A DNA stretch of 47,160 bases from Pleurotus ostreatus/Saccharomyces cerevisiae fusant (lineage: Eukaryota; Opisthokonta): the NCBI GenBank assembly GCA_024196135.1, contig JAMQCK010000160.1:1-47160 (forward strand), written 5' to 3'. Below the pieces are notes generated by a model, which saw only the letters and a list, made by a program, of their open reading frames with translations, made no database searches and had not been told where the DNA came from. The position numbers and the translations under genes are program-made. This document shows, piece after piece, positions 21,001 through 32,600 of this stretch. Every line of letters begins with the position of its first letter. Position 1 is the stretch's first letter.

Positions 21001-23035
21001 ATGGAACCCGCTCTGCCTGCGCGACAAGACTTCGTCGATAGGAGAAACCACCGAGGGACGCGTAGCTCCGGCGGACGGCGACATCGAGGAACCACTGCTG
21101 ACGCGAACATGGGAGAGAGCTCGGTTAGAGGCGGGCGATGGTGGGTTGGGGAAGCTCGTGAGCAAGTCGTGCGAAGTCTCCGACCCGATACCATGATCTG
21201 AGGACGGTCGCGGAGACTCCTCCTGGTCTCTGTTGGATGTCGACGCGACTTCGGACTGGGCTTGGGCGTCGTCGTCGTATCCATCCGCGTCTCCGTCCTC
21301 TCCTTCGCTGGGCTCCTCCTCGTCCTCGTCGTGCACCTCCGGCACTGCAAGCGAGTGAGCCAGCGCCAACCCGACGAGCAATGCAGAACTCACCAGGGTC
21401 TGCTACCCAGCTGATTTCACGGTCTTCATATGACGGATACGAGTTGTTGTATAAAACCTTCTCCTCCTCATCCTCATCGTGCTCATCCTCGTGCTCATCC
21501 TGCAACAAAGCCCTTTCGCGCAACGGTGTAGCAAATGGACTGCTCGGAAATTCGTCGGGCTTCGCGAGGCTCCTCTGGCTGCTGAGGAAAACAGGCACGC
21601 CGATCGACCCAGGCGCGCCAGACTCCACAGATATCTGCGAGGGTGCGTCCGAGGAGAAAGGTACTCTGAAGCCAGGAGGAGGGCGGGTTGGCATGGGTGG
21701 AAGCAATTGTTCTTGCGCCTCGTAATCATCCTCGATTAGAATAGAGCCTCTCCTCTTCTTCGGCGTCGTAAAGCGGTCCTGTTGTTGGATAGTCGGGGGT
21801 GTCTCTGGCCGTTGCTGTTCGCGTGAGAGCGTGCGCATCAGGGGACTGGTCATGAAGCTCGGCGTTGTCGATCGCGCACGGAGGTCCTGAAGTCTGTTGA
21901 GATCGGGCTGCAGAGGAGTAGGGGGCTGAACGGGCGTGTTTGGGGTCGTCGACATGAACTCAGAGTCTGATGTGGTCTGATGACCTGCCGCAGCCATCGC
22001 CGCCGCTTGCTGCTGCTGGGAAATACGCTGCTTGGACCGCCGTCTGCGTCGTTTTGCAGAAGGTGAGGGTGAGGGTGATGGCGAGGGGGCAGATGGCTCT
22101 TCGGCTGCGCTTGGCTGCTCAGCCTCGTTATCCCCCCGTCTCGTACGCTGCCCGATCGCGGTGAGCATAAGATGCCTTGCTGCTACCCGCTCCCCTCCTG
22201 AGACGGTCTGGCTGCGGCTGAGTTTCGGCATCGTCCCTGGAGGCGCTGGAGACGGCGATGGATCGTACGTCTCGGTCCCACCGGTGAGCTTCGCCATCGC
22301 CAGTCTACGCCCCGCACCGGCACTGTTCGACCTGAACAGCATGCCTCGCTGTAGCAGTTCGAGGGAGGGCAGCATCGGAGTAGGGGACTGTGACTGTGCC
22401 ATAGGGAACAGCGAGGGATCGGGAGTGGGAGTACGAAGGAAGCGCGTCCGTGCGTCTAGCGTTTGGGGGATAGGGGAGATGAGCATGGGCATGCCGAGAG
22501 GCGGCAGCGGTTGTGGCGGAGGGGGAGGCATCTCCTCATCTTGTGACGAGTCCCCCGCGAGCATTTGCGATGGAGTCGGCGACTTTGCTTTCCTGAACTC
22601 CTTCGAGCCCCGTCCGCGGGAGCGTGACCGGTTCCGCTTCCTATTGCGCGAGCGAGGGCGATCGGACGGGGTGGCTGGTCCTTCCTCTGCCTCTCCTTCC
22701 ACATCACCCATTCCCGAGTTCTGCATTGTCTCTGTCACCGGGGTTTGCGTAGGCGTCGGTTCGGGTCCAGATTCAGGTACCGGCGCCGGCGCTGGGGGCT
22801 CCTCGTACGTAGCATGCGGGGCCAGTGGCTCCGGAGTGGTGCCGCTGATCTCTGGCGTGCCAGAGCCGCTGTCCGTGGACGCCTTCTCTCCCTCGCTCTG
22901 GGCCTCGGTGTGCATCGGTGGGCGGCGTCCGTCCTTCATGCGAGGTAATGAGGCAGCGCGCTTGAGCTTGGCAACCGCGGATGCGCGGCGCGCGCGCGAC
23001 TCGGACGTTGGTGACCGCGTCGGGTCCTGCGACAT
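18073..23035 (-). CDS. Large Sec7/PH-domain Arf guanine exchange factor (Syt1-like)
   Basis: Two-exon gene of about 1640 residues. Exon 1 runs from ATG 23035 (MSQDPTRSPTSESRARR) to about 21395; a 47-50 nt intron (GTGAGT donor, TTGCAG acceptor) joins VADP to VPEVHDEDEEEP. The N-terminal 1000 residues are Ser/Pro-rich and disordered, with a basic R-rich patch (RNRKRNRSRSRGRG). Then comes a PH-like segment (LLLSSPVLQVVDSN...RFLFLFTDILVIAKPV), a Sec7 domain (FVDTFGFAGVRIDKALRAFL ... DAFGSRWYVAN ... YDRDLAVRFVRAIVQLNEL ... MLNQISSRDFISAFR) and a C-terminal PH domain with SVDDHLLRHQWATYL. The stop is at 18073. The layout resembles yeast Syt1-type Arf-GEFs of Golgi/endosome traffic. The usual Sec7 glutamate-finger sequence (GEAQ-like) after the RAFL helix is replaced by SIHAPTKTALE, so catalytic activity is uncertain. 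Long plus-strand frames over this gene are codon shadows. Confidence 0.87.
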
Positions 23036-24257
23036 GGTGTTCCCTGCGCTGCGTCAGGACCTGTGGGAGCCGTCTGGTGTGGGCGGCGCACCTTGTTACC
23101 CAAAATCAAAGCCGTGTTCGGTGCCAGCCTCTGCGTGAGGGCCTGCAGCGCAGGGATACGTCTGGGTCTCCATCAGAATTTGCAAGAATTTCTTCTGAAT
23201 TTTTGCTCGCCTTGCTTGCTGGACGTAGGAAGGAGGAACGGGATGCGGAGGCGCAGACCTTTGAAGGATTCGGACAAGATACAAAAAGCGTAGTCGCCCT
23301 CACGTGACACGTTACGTCGTTAATTAAGGTTTGCCAATTCGTCAAGTTCAACTTCGAGCCTGATCGTGCCCGTTTCGCCGCCTCGAGCAGGCCGTGCGTA
23401 TATCGACCTCCTCCGAAACATGATGAGCGTTGCTATGGACGTAGCCAGCCACGCCCCAGTACAGGCGCCAAACCTCGCAGCTTTACTTCCAACGCAGCCT
23501 GCTCTGCACGAGCTGCAATCCAGGTTGACATCTTCGTCCCCCAGTCCTGGAACCCATTCACGGCACTAGCTCTGCCGTCGGAGATTGTGTCTGTACCTGC
23601 CCCCATACCCTCTCTATGTAACGGCTTGCCGCGCCTATTGGGTTCCCCAGCCGCATTGCGCACGCTTCCCTCCCTGTCTCTCCTGCCTCGTCATGGAGCC
23701 TAGCCGGATGGAGTCTGGGGAAGTGCGAAGCTCCATTCGCTGTATCTGTGCCTAGGCTACCGTCATGCCAGACGAAGATATCCCGGCAGCGCCGCGCAAT
23801 AAGTAGGTTACTGCACGTCTTCAGCTTCGACAATTATGGTCTTTCGCCGGTCTACCGTAATGTCGACTGCATTGAATTATGTCGCCGGTAAGTCGCCTTC
23901 GAAAATGAGATATTCTTGAATCCCGCTTTATTCTTAGTTGCAGACAAGCAGCTGGATATGCAAACCATGCTCGCGGCTCCGTGTGATAAGCCTCATTGTG
24001 CATGCACTGCGCAGTTGTGTTCGGTCATCTATCGGGCGATTGCTATTCACCGCCGTGTAATATCCTGCATTGTGTTGCACGTACTCACGCTATGTTGCTA
24101 TCAGCCAGACCCGACCGATAGATCCTCGAAAATCGCTCACCCTCATAGAACGTGCACTCTCTAAATGGCTCACGCGACCCCATCTGGGCCGGCGACCCGG
24201 CGCCTAGCATCCGCAAGGTCATCCCCTTAATCCTGCACCCGCTTCGCTACCGCGCAG
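23036..24257. other. Gene-poor interval upstream of the Arf-GEF
   Basis: About 1.2 kb. One weak possibility on the plus strand is a two-exon frame: ATG at about 23834 reading MVFRRSTVMSTALNYVA, a GTAAGT donor near 23889, a TTCTTAG acceptor near 23938, then a Cys-rich frame to the TAA near 24164. It has no signal peptide or known domain, so I do not call it as a gene. Nothing else is recognisable. Confidence 0.4.
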
Positions 24258-25410
24258 TCAGTTCCTCGTTCCTACCAAACGCGCATCACCCTCCTCACCT
24301 TCCATCTCCTTCCGCATCTTTTTCCAAACCGGCCTCGCGAGCTCAAAGCCCTCGTTCACCTTCGCGTACGCTGTGCCACCGAGCCGCGCGACCGCCTGCA
24401 GCTTAGCGGGATCAATCGCGCTCCCGTCCGGGGTCAGTATGCCCTCGTTGACGTGGACGCGCTGGATGAGGCCCAGGATCAGGGTCGTGGTGGGCGGCAG
24501 GTTGGCCTGATCGGTTTCGGAGGGTGGCGCGATATCGAGGTGGTGGTAGAGCTGGGGAGGGGGTTAAGCTCTGTCGTGATATCGTAGTTTCCATCACTCA
24601 CCTCGCACTCGAAGTTCACCAAACTGGCGTCGACTAGCGCTGGTTTGATGCCCACCTATAAAGCCAGGTCGGCGTAAACTGCTAACTGCGATCGGTAAAT
24701 AGAAGAACACGAACACTCGGCCGCTTCTTGAGTCCCGCAATCTCCCACTCGTCCACACCCGCCGGACACTCCACCGAAGTCGCGTTCATTGGGACGGCGA
24801 GGTGCTCGCTGACGATATTGACGCTAAATTGCTTCGTCGCAAGGATATTCTCGCGCGTGTCCTTGGGGCGGCGGGTGGTCAGGGAGCAGGAGATGCTGAC
24901 CATGGGTGGGTTATGGCCGATCTATCCTAGCGAGGGTTCGGTGTGAGTGCTTGGGCAAGTGGGTTGGTAGCGGAGGGACAGACCATGGAGAAATAGCTGG
25001 AGAGTGGATGTTCAGAGAGAAGGGTATAGGTGAGAAATGCGGTTTGCGAACCTGAACGGCGCCAAATTGGGCACCCCATCCGCAGAAAGCGTCGACACGA
25101 ACGCGATCGGACGCGGTACTATCGCAGAACCCAGTATCTGGTAGAGGTCCCTGAGCACACCAGACCCAGTCAGTTGCTCCGCCCAACGCTACCCACACAA
25201 CACACACCTCGGCACTGCATCCTTGACCTCTATAGTCTCAATCTTGTCGCTAACATGCGAGGGTGGGGGAGCCGAGCCGTCTCCCACTCTCCAATGGCTT
25301 TGCGGAGGACTGCCGACCTTGAACGTCGAGGCGCGCAGCGTAGTGCTTAGTCCGCGTATGTGACGCGCAACATGGAGCCCTTGGGAGCGCAGCGCTCGGG
25401 AGACGATCAT
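24258..25410 (-). CDS. Flavin reductase-like (FMN-binding split-barrel) protein, probably mitochondrial
   Basis: DIM6/NTAB-type FMN-binding domain, typically an NAD(P)H:flavin reductase or short-chain flavoprotein. After splicing the core reads RDLYQILGSAIVPRPIAFVS, STLSADGVPNLAPFS, then MVSISCSLTTRRPKDTRENI, QFSVNIVSEHLAVPMNATSV and GVDEWEIAGL, the usual order for the family. The C-terminus has RLGGTAYAKVNEGFEL and ends LVGTRN (TGA 24258-24260). I chose the start at 25410 because MIVSRALRSQGLHVARHIRG looks like a mitochondrial presequence; ATGs at 25449 and 25506 are alternatives. The upstream ones lie in the 51-bp inverted-repeat copy. There are at least five short introns. The physiological substrate is unknown. 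Confidence 0.9.
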
Positions 25411-25433
25411 GAGGAAGGGGAGACGTTCACTGG

Positions 25434-25484
25434 CAATGGGAGTGGGCATACGCGGTTCCACATCCGGCTTGTTTGGTCGTGTTG
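25434..25484 (-). repeat. Inverted repeat copy 1 (51 bp)
   Basis: Read on the minus strand, this segment matches the plus strand at 26346-26396 over 51 bp with two visible mismatches, and similarity stops sharply on both sides. It overlaps the 5' leader or possible N-terminal extension of the flavin reductase gene; in one frame both copies read TRPNKPD-x-EPRMPTP. Confidence 0.85.
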
Positions 25485-26345
25485 CCGCCCCCGCGAAACG
25501 GGACATTTTCGATGTCGCCGCATGGTCCCCCATTTACCGACCAACGGAGGTCTCGGACGACTTCATTTTGTAGGTACAATATGCTCCCAACCATCCCTTC
25601 TGTAGTATTCTCGACTTTAGAGACCTCCCACCGGCTACTTACAATGATATCGGGCCCGCGCCAGCAAGGAGACTTTCAGGTATAGCTTCGAAGGGTCCTC
25701 ACCCATGAATTCCGCGCTGTCTATCGTATAGCTCATCCCTACGTTATAAAAGGACTTGCTAGTATAATTGTCCATTTTCGGGGGTCTGAAGACATCACCC
25801 AACGGCTCCATAGCGGTACTGAGTCGGGGCAACCAGAACGGCGCTGACAGCTTCGGAGCGCGGTGTCTGTGCTAGATATGACGCCTCGAGTGAGAAAATA
25901 GCACAGTGTATGTCGTGCAAGGGAGTGAAGATCCCTTGAAGCGTGGCGAGTGTGCTGGTCGGGTTGAATCAAAGGTCGACGTTTGGGTCAAGATAGTCGG
26001 TCACTAATTAGTGATGGCATCACTGTTCTGGTCACTGTTTGACCGCAGGTTGCTGGCCTTTCAGCATCCTCAGTTTTGCACCAAAATTCTCAAGAAGTAG
26101 AGCATTCCGAGCGGAAACAAGGAGCAAACATTTTCATGCTTTGATCGCTGTCTTCTTCGTTCCGGTCGACGGATTAAACACCAATTACTGCATAATATAT
26201 TCGACCATAGTGATAATATCCGTATCAAAGCAAGGCCTTATACATTCTCGCCCCAGGAGGCCGTGTGAATATTTCCAGCGCGCAAGCCGACGAAACAGAG
26301 GACGAGAAAGAATTACAAGGCGACGACAAGACCCTTGGGCGAGAT
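25485..26345. other. Segment between the inverted repeats with possible orphan exons (-)
   Basis: On the minus strand an open stretch (about 25885-25650) follows a CTAG acceptor, reads APFWLPRLSTAMEPLGD, SKSFYNVGMSYTIDSAEFMG and EDPSKLYLK, and ends in a good GTAAGT donor near 25650. A possible next exon (from about 25595) reads WMVGSILYLQNEVVRDLRW and ends in copy 1 of the repeat. The composition looks protein-like, but I recognise no family and found no convincing start. A 14-bp perfect palindrome (TCACTAATTAGTGA) sits at 26001-26014. Confidence 0.3.
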
Positions 26346-26396
26346 CAACACGACCAAACAAGCCGGATCTGGAACCGCGTATGCCCACTCCCACTG
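26346..26396 (+). repeat. Inverted repeat copy 2 (51 bp)
   Basis: Partner of the copy at 25434-25484, in opposite orientation, about 860 bp away. The surrounding 26040-26800 shows no recognised gene; the longest frames there are in conflicting orientations without domains. Confidence 0.85.
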
Positions 26397-26804
26397 GCAA
26401 ACTGCAGCTTGAAGCTTCGGCTCGGCGCGTGATGCAAGCACGTGGAAATTGCCTCCGATCATTGATCCGTTCGCTTACTCCGGATGTCTGCAATTGTTCT
26501 TTCCGCCTACCATCATGCCGGTCAGTGAAGTACAAGGGCTCTTCGCTCGCGTCCTGATCTTCGTCTATATATGCTGTCCGCATTGCTCTCAATGAAGCTG
26601 TCCAGACTTGCCTTTGTACGTGGCGGGCTCGGAGAGCATGGCCCCTCACGTCGTGCATTAGCGCCAAAGTCTCAGCCGAGCAGAGCGAGCCGAGAGTATC
26701 GACTGACTTCTGGACTTCCGTATAGAAACGAATGACGCTATAGTCTGAAGGGTGGACCCGATTACGGTACATCGGCGTACTAGGAAGCGTTTTTGCCTGG
26801 CCTA

Positions 26805-26812
26805 CATATATA
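26805..26812 (+). promoter_or_regulatory. TATA box of the ML-domain gene
   Basis: A TATATATAA-type run lies about 50 bp upstream of the ATG at 26864, a spacing that implies a very short 5' leader. Confidence 0.5.
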
Positions 26813-26863
26813 ATGATCTATGTCGACGAGAGGCTACCTGCACGTCTTTGCTTCGCCGTCATC

Positions 26864-27592
26864 ATGCATTTCTCCTTGCTTGCTCTCGTCGCTGGCTCCC
26901 TTGCGCTTATGGGCGCTGCCTCCTATGTTGATTCTGAACAAGTCAGGATCCAGGCTGGCGACGTGCACATTGCGGGCGGCTGGTCCTATAGTGACTGTGG
27001 TACGGGATCGGCCCTCTTGCACATCGTGTAACGTCCCTCACTCCAGATACAGGCGACGAAACCAGTACTGTACAGCTCAAGTCCATCGAAATTTCACCGG
27101 ACCCGCCCATACCCGGCCAGCAACTCACGATGACGGTGAAAGCGGACGTGCGGGAGACCATACAGGTACGTACATCGATTCCGCATCTAGAGATCGACCT
27201 ACTAAGTGAAATTTTCAGGAGGGCGCGTACGCCGATGTTGCCGTCAAAGTCGGACTCATCAAGTTATTGCAGAAGCGATTCGACATCTGTGAAGAGGCGT
27301 GAGTCGTCAAATTTTCTTCCACTTGGCAATGACGCTAAACCTCAAACAGCCGTAAGGCGAACTCGACCGTGCAATGTCCCGTCGAGAGGGGGGAGCACAC
27401 CGTTGTGCAAACGGTCCAGCTACCTCGAGAAATTCCCCCAGGTGCGGTGTCATCACTCACTCCTCACTTAACATGACTTACAGCCAATCTACAGCCATGT
27501 TTAAGATCGATGTTCTCGCTTGGACGCATGAGGACGAGGATATGGCATGTGCTAAATTCGAGGTCGATTTCAGGAAGAAGCAGGGCTGGTAA
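26864..27592 (+). CDS. ML-domain (NPC2/PG-PI transfer) lipid-binding protein
   Basis: Small secretory or vacuolar lipid transfer protein of the MD-2-related/NPC2 type. The start at 26864 gives a signal peptide (MHFSLLALVAGSLALMGAAS). Five exons join cleanly: 26864-26999, 27047-27165, 27219-27298, one from about 27350, and the last ending at TGGTAA (27592). Family signatures: VRIQAGDVHIAGGWSYSDC, SIEISPDPPIPGQQLTMTV, EGAYADVAVKVGLIKLL, FDICEEA, VQCPVERGEHTV, LPREIPPA and a final D-M-AC-A-K-F-EVDF. Cysteine placement fits the usual disulfides. Length (about 170 residues) is normal. It probably binds sterol or phospholipid in the vacuole or outside the cell. The interval after it (27593-28050) holds no gene. 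Confidence 0.93.
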
Positions 27593-28050
27593 CAAAACCG
27601 ACCATCTCTGAACGTGCCGCTATCCCTCAAGGGTTGTCGATTGTCCTGTGTGCATCTAGCGACCGGAATGTCATCTGTTGCTCGGCTTAAGTACAGGCGT
27701 TCGCCGGCGCAAGACTTTCATTCTCCGCAAGCGAAGTTCGTTCGGGCGCTTATCTGACGTTGACAGGCTCGAAGCGAGAGGGCAGAATTTTCCCCGAGTG
27801 TTGCTCGGGCGGCACTCTAGATCTGCCACTTTTGTGGCGACGATTCAATAAGTAGGTAAGTATATCGAGAAAAGCGTTCATGGAGTCCGGGCCGAGCAGC
27901 TTTTCTCCACGCGCTAGGCTTACTTATACGTTTACATGCTCTACACTTCTCACCGAAACTGTATGCTTCAGATACATATGCCTAATGTATGTATACATAA
28001 AATGCTATCCACGACACTACTGCTACTGAACGAACGAAGCATGACAACAC

Positions 28051-29668
28051 TCATGACCCACGCGCCCTTTCCTCCGGCTCGAACCGCACCCGCACATCCG
28101 TCACCTCCTTCTTCGCCTTCCTCAGCGTCTCCGTGATCTTGTCCTCCAACGACGCCGCGCCCGAGATCGTTGTCGACCCCGGGACGACCGCCGTCAAGTC
28201 GACGTACATCACCGACCCCGCCCGCCTTGCGCGGATATCCTTGATGTCGAGGAGCGCTGCGACGTCGGCGTCGGTGGAGGCGCGGGAGACCATGAGCGGC
28301 TCGAGGGATTTGCGCAGGCTGTTGCGTGTGGAGGGCGAGACACCGCGGTCGATGAGGTCGTTCCAGGAACCGACAAGCAGGTCAAAGCCTTGCTTGAGGA
28401 TGACAATGGAAACGAGGAGACCTACGAGCGACCTCAGTACTTTGTCACGCGATGTGAGTATAATTACGCACCGCCCAGCGGGTCCAGCGGGAGCGCCGGC
28501 CATACCCATGAGCCCAGGATGGCGAAGAGCGCGACAGCAGAGCCGTACACGTCACTTCGGTGGTGGACCGCGTTTGCCAGCAACACAGGAGACTGCTCTT
28601 CCAGTGCAACCTTCTTCGTCGCGCGGTAGAGCACCTCCTTAGCAGCGATGCTGAGCCCCGCAAACCACGCCGCGTTAACGTCGACGCCGTGGGTGTGCTC
28701 CTCGACAAGTATTTCGGGCACGTCGGGTGCGACGGCGGTCACATTGACGAGCATGGTGTGTAGCGGGCCCGCAGGCATCGTGGCAGCGGCGTCAGAGAGG
28801 GCGTGGAGGAGCAGGTGGTAGGAGTGGAAGCCGATGCCGAGGGCTGGGGTACGGATGCGGGTCAGTGCGGGGTAAGGCGAGTTGAGTGCGGGCATGCGCA
28901 CCTCCGCCAATGAGCAGGAGGGAAACGGTGGTGGTGCCGACGGACTCCCATTTTGCGTAGCCGAAGGGATAGCGCTCTGAGCTGGGCTTGCGAGACAGCC
29001 GCCAGCAGATGAGGACGACGAAATCGCCGAGGAGGTCTGGGGCGGTCGATCAGAATGAGAAGTAGGGTACGTTGCGTGCCACGTACCACTGAGCGAGTGA
29101 CCGGCGTCTGAAGGGGGAAGGAGGGGAATTAGCCACGTCGATCGCTTGATGAATGGGGGACTTGCCAGCCATGAGACTTGCGGAATGCATGGCCCAGCCT
29201 GCGACGCCCTTTACGGCGGTCAGCCCGATGTTGGACAGCAAGCCGATGATGGTTATTCTGCTCCCCCTGTCGCCTGTACTGGGCGTCAGTGAAGGGGACG
29301 ACGCGGCGCAGGGGAAGGCTGTACGCACCGCGCTGCAGCGCAGTGATGAGTTGCTCTGCCTCCTGCGCATGGTCTTCGTGCGAGTGCCCGGTGAAAAGTC
29401 CGTGTTTGTGATCGTGCCCGTGCTCGCCGTGCTCGTGTTCGTGCGTGTGTTCGTGTCCGTGTGTGTGCGCATCCTCGCCCTTCTCCCGAGTCGAATGCGG
29501 ACGGCGCTGCATAGTTGCGAGAGGGTAAAGGAGGGGTAGACAAGGGACGGGAGGGTGCAGCGGCTGGGTGCGCGTATGTGTGCGGGAGAGAGACGCGAGT
29601 ACGCGGGTCGTCTGGCGCAGAGACGCAGTCGGGCGGAGTGAGTGGGGGAGTAAGGCAAGACGCGCCAT
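28051..29668 (-). CDS. Cation diffusion facilitator, mitochondrial MMT-like
   Basis: Proton-coupled divalent metal (Fe/Zn/Mn) transporter. The start at 29668 gives an Arg/Ser/Thr presequence without acids (MARLALLPHSLRPTASLRQT), suggesting mitochondria. A His-rich metal-binding stretch follows (HTHGHEHTHEHEHGEHGHDH). TM segments carry both metal-site motifs: DAGHSLSD in TM2 and AVHHRSDVYGS in TM5. The C-terminal cytoplasmic-type domain (DADVAALLDIKDIRARRAG ... LRKAKKEVTDVRVRFEPE) ends at TGA 28051-28053. The TM2 motif is split over three exons: the intron 29165-29108 has a GC donor (GCAAGT), the exon 29087-29107 is only 21 nt, and the intron 29086-29037 follows. Alternative names include ZnT9-like, but the NAVHHRSD form fits MMT-type transporters best. 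Confidence 0.92.
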
Positions 29669-32600
29669 TGGGCCCGCCCGTTGATGAATGCAAGCTCGGA
29701 TCTGTCCACGTGCGCCACTCAATGCACAGGTGCCGCAGCGGTCGCTTTCGCGCGATTGGACGCACTTGGCGCGTGCAGGTCGAGGGGAGCGCGCTCGGAA
29801 GGCGAGCAAGGCGTGCGACGTGCGTTCAGGAAGAAGTAGTGATACAGTCAGCCACCCGGCATCGCTGCGGGATCCCGATTTCCTGACATCATTCACGAGG
29901 TCGAGACCCCGTCGACCGGAGGCATGATCGGCAGTGGAGGAAAGGTAAGAGCGAGCCTCGCTATCAAGCACCCCTCGCCCGCCGTCCAGGAGCTGTCAGC
30001 CCCGCATAATCGCGCCCAGAAACGAGGTCGCTCACCGGGGAGCCACGCGAGCAGTCGTCAACGTCATGTGCTTCGAGCAGACTGATTTCTTCGTTACAGC
30101 ACATGCTTGAGCCGAGGAGGATGGACCAATGTTCTCGGTATTGACCTGGAAATCGTTTGTGGGGTTTGGAGCGCTGGCGCGCTGCGCGTAGCTACAACTT
30201 TTCCGTCGGCCAGTACGACTTGGGGGGTTCTTCGAGTTGGCAACAGGGGCTGGACCAAAATTGTTGATAGCATGGGTGTATATATATTGTTATAGACGTT
30301 TGCGATTTTTGTACCAGTAGAGATGGAAGAATGGGACAAGGAGAGCCTCGCCACCGCATGGCCAGAGGACAAGTTACGTGACGTCACGCGTGGAACGCCT
30401 TAAATTCCCCTTTATGGAAGGTCTTGGACCGCTGCGTACAAGTTACGGTGGCGCGCAGGGTGTCAGGTCAACTCAAGGCTAAGTGGATTATTTACCTCCC
30501 GAATGTGGACGAGCATTGGGGAGGTAGGAGCGAGTATCCTGGCAAAATTACTCTCAAAGTGCAATAGCCCAGCCGTCCTCTCCGCTCGGGTCAGCGCCGA
30601 CGGTGTAATCAGCGCTGAGATCAAGCATTACTCGGCGTCGACGTTGACCAGGCGGACCTTGTCCACGCCGCAATCGCAACCTCGTGGTTAGTTGCTCATT
30701 ATCGCGCGGAGTGATTGTCAATGCATGGGAGGATTATGGGGGAATATTAGTCTCACATTCCAGCCTCTCGTTCACAAGTGACGCACTGATGGAAGGTCGT
30801 GAAGTATTGCAGGTTACAAAGCACCGCCCGGGCAGAAACACCTTGCTACCGGGGACAAGTTGACGCCAAGGTATGGGCTGATTGAGGTCCTACTCCCTAA
30901 GCGTCTCGAGCGCTGTCTCGACGACAGAGGGAATACAGGCATAAGCAACATTGGGGAATGGTACAAGGCTGCCTCATTTGTGGCACAGTACCGCCCAAGT
31001 GGCACTCGCAAGAGACTCCACCAACTCGCTTCGAGCTTTTCAGTGTCGAATAAGTAATGCTTGTTCTCAAAAAGGTTGAGCAGTCCGGAATGCCGGACTC
31101 ACGTGTTCGCGTTCAAACCTTGTCCTCGACGTCATCATGAAGGACGGGTATCTCGCTGGTGCGGACGGCGGACACTGGCATGACAATTAGACCTTGAAAG
31201 AGGCGCGTTTCTAGCAGCTGCCCAAGAGCAAAGGGTGGACATCCGTGGACGAGAGGTTGTGGGCCATCGACAAGCAGTAACCGTCAAGTGGGACTCGTAC
31301 GGCAGTAAACCTTCATTCTCAAATAACTCGGGTCCTTTCGACACTCGAGACTATTCAACGCTGCTTCATTACAGCTTTCCATTACGCGAAGGACGCGTAA
31401 GGCCGTACTTCGCGATCCGGGACTGTAGATCAGTCCGTTAGCTCGACGCCGATGTCGCCTTTTGTCGTCAAGCTGTGAGGTATGTCATTTCTCCCTCATC
31501 GATTGGTAAGTGCAGACCATTGTACGTGGTCCCTCGGAACTCATGGCTCCTTCCTTCAGCTCGTCGTCTAGAAGGCAATCTGCCTAAGATATTCCCTGCC
31601 TGCCCGCGCGCAGGAGCGTCGGTATGCAACCCGTCATCGGTCTACCAAGCGTACAACTTCAGTATGAGCCCGGTGGTGTCCATCCACTCGTGATGCAGAC
31701 ACGTAGTCGTGCACGAAGCACCATGAAAATACCCGAGCAACATACGCGTCACGCTCGGCGGCGAGCACTCCAGGGGAAGGTCACCGTGGTGTAGGGAGGG
31801 TGGTTCTCCGCAGGGAGCCAACTGGCCGGTCGCGTAGCCGTATATTGGTTGAGCTATCGCAGACGTCGGCTCAATCAACAACTCCCGCGAAGCTCTTCTT
31901 TGACAGCAAGGGCGACTGCGATAGCGTAGGTCGGGGACGAGTGCTGTATAGCTCTAGGGGACAGCAGCGTCGACAGAGCGGACCAAGAAAACGATGAGCA
32001 CGAGAGACCGCCTGTTCCTGTAGTCGACGTTCGGGAAGAGTGTGTTTCGTCGAGAAAGGCCTTCCGACGGTGAGTTCGTATCCCAATTGTCTGCCGCCCC
32101 CTGCAGACGAGCTGAAGAGTTCAGAGCAGAGTTGTGAATGTTAGGCTCAAACAAGCAGGTCTGCAAAGACCCGACTTGTCACCGGCTGTTCCCCGCGGCT
32201 GATTTGCTCGACCTGAGCGTATCTTGGCTTGATCCTTAATGGTCAGTAATACGATTATGCGGTCTTTATAATGGATGGCTCAGCAAGGCGGTTAGCTTCG
32301 CGCAATGTTGAATTCAGAGAAGTTTAGAATTGCGGGAGGCAGAGGGATCCGTCCGCTGCATTCCTGGATCGCATCCGCGCAGGGCAGTCCGAATCGGACA
32401 CGCGACTTCTTTCCGTGGGATTTACGTTCGAATCTGAGGTTCGCTCGGCGTCGCACGGGGATGGTAAGTGTCTGAAGGTATGCGATCTTATCGGGGCTAG
32501 AGAACATTCGACTCATCCTGACCCGCAGGAGGTCGACGCTCGTGCGCGATCCGTCAGACAGGGAGCGGCTGGCTGAAGAGACTTTGGTAGCTCACTCAGC

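Noticed and set aside
22032..23138. 368-codon open frame on the plus strand
   Set aside because: Antisense to the first exon of the Arf-GEF; Gly/Ser/Arg-rich low-complexity output of GC-rich codon bias, no domain.
32420..32450. GTTCGAATC B-box-like sequence
   Set aside because: No acceptor, D or anticodon stems can be formed around it.
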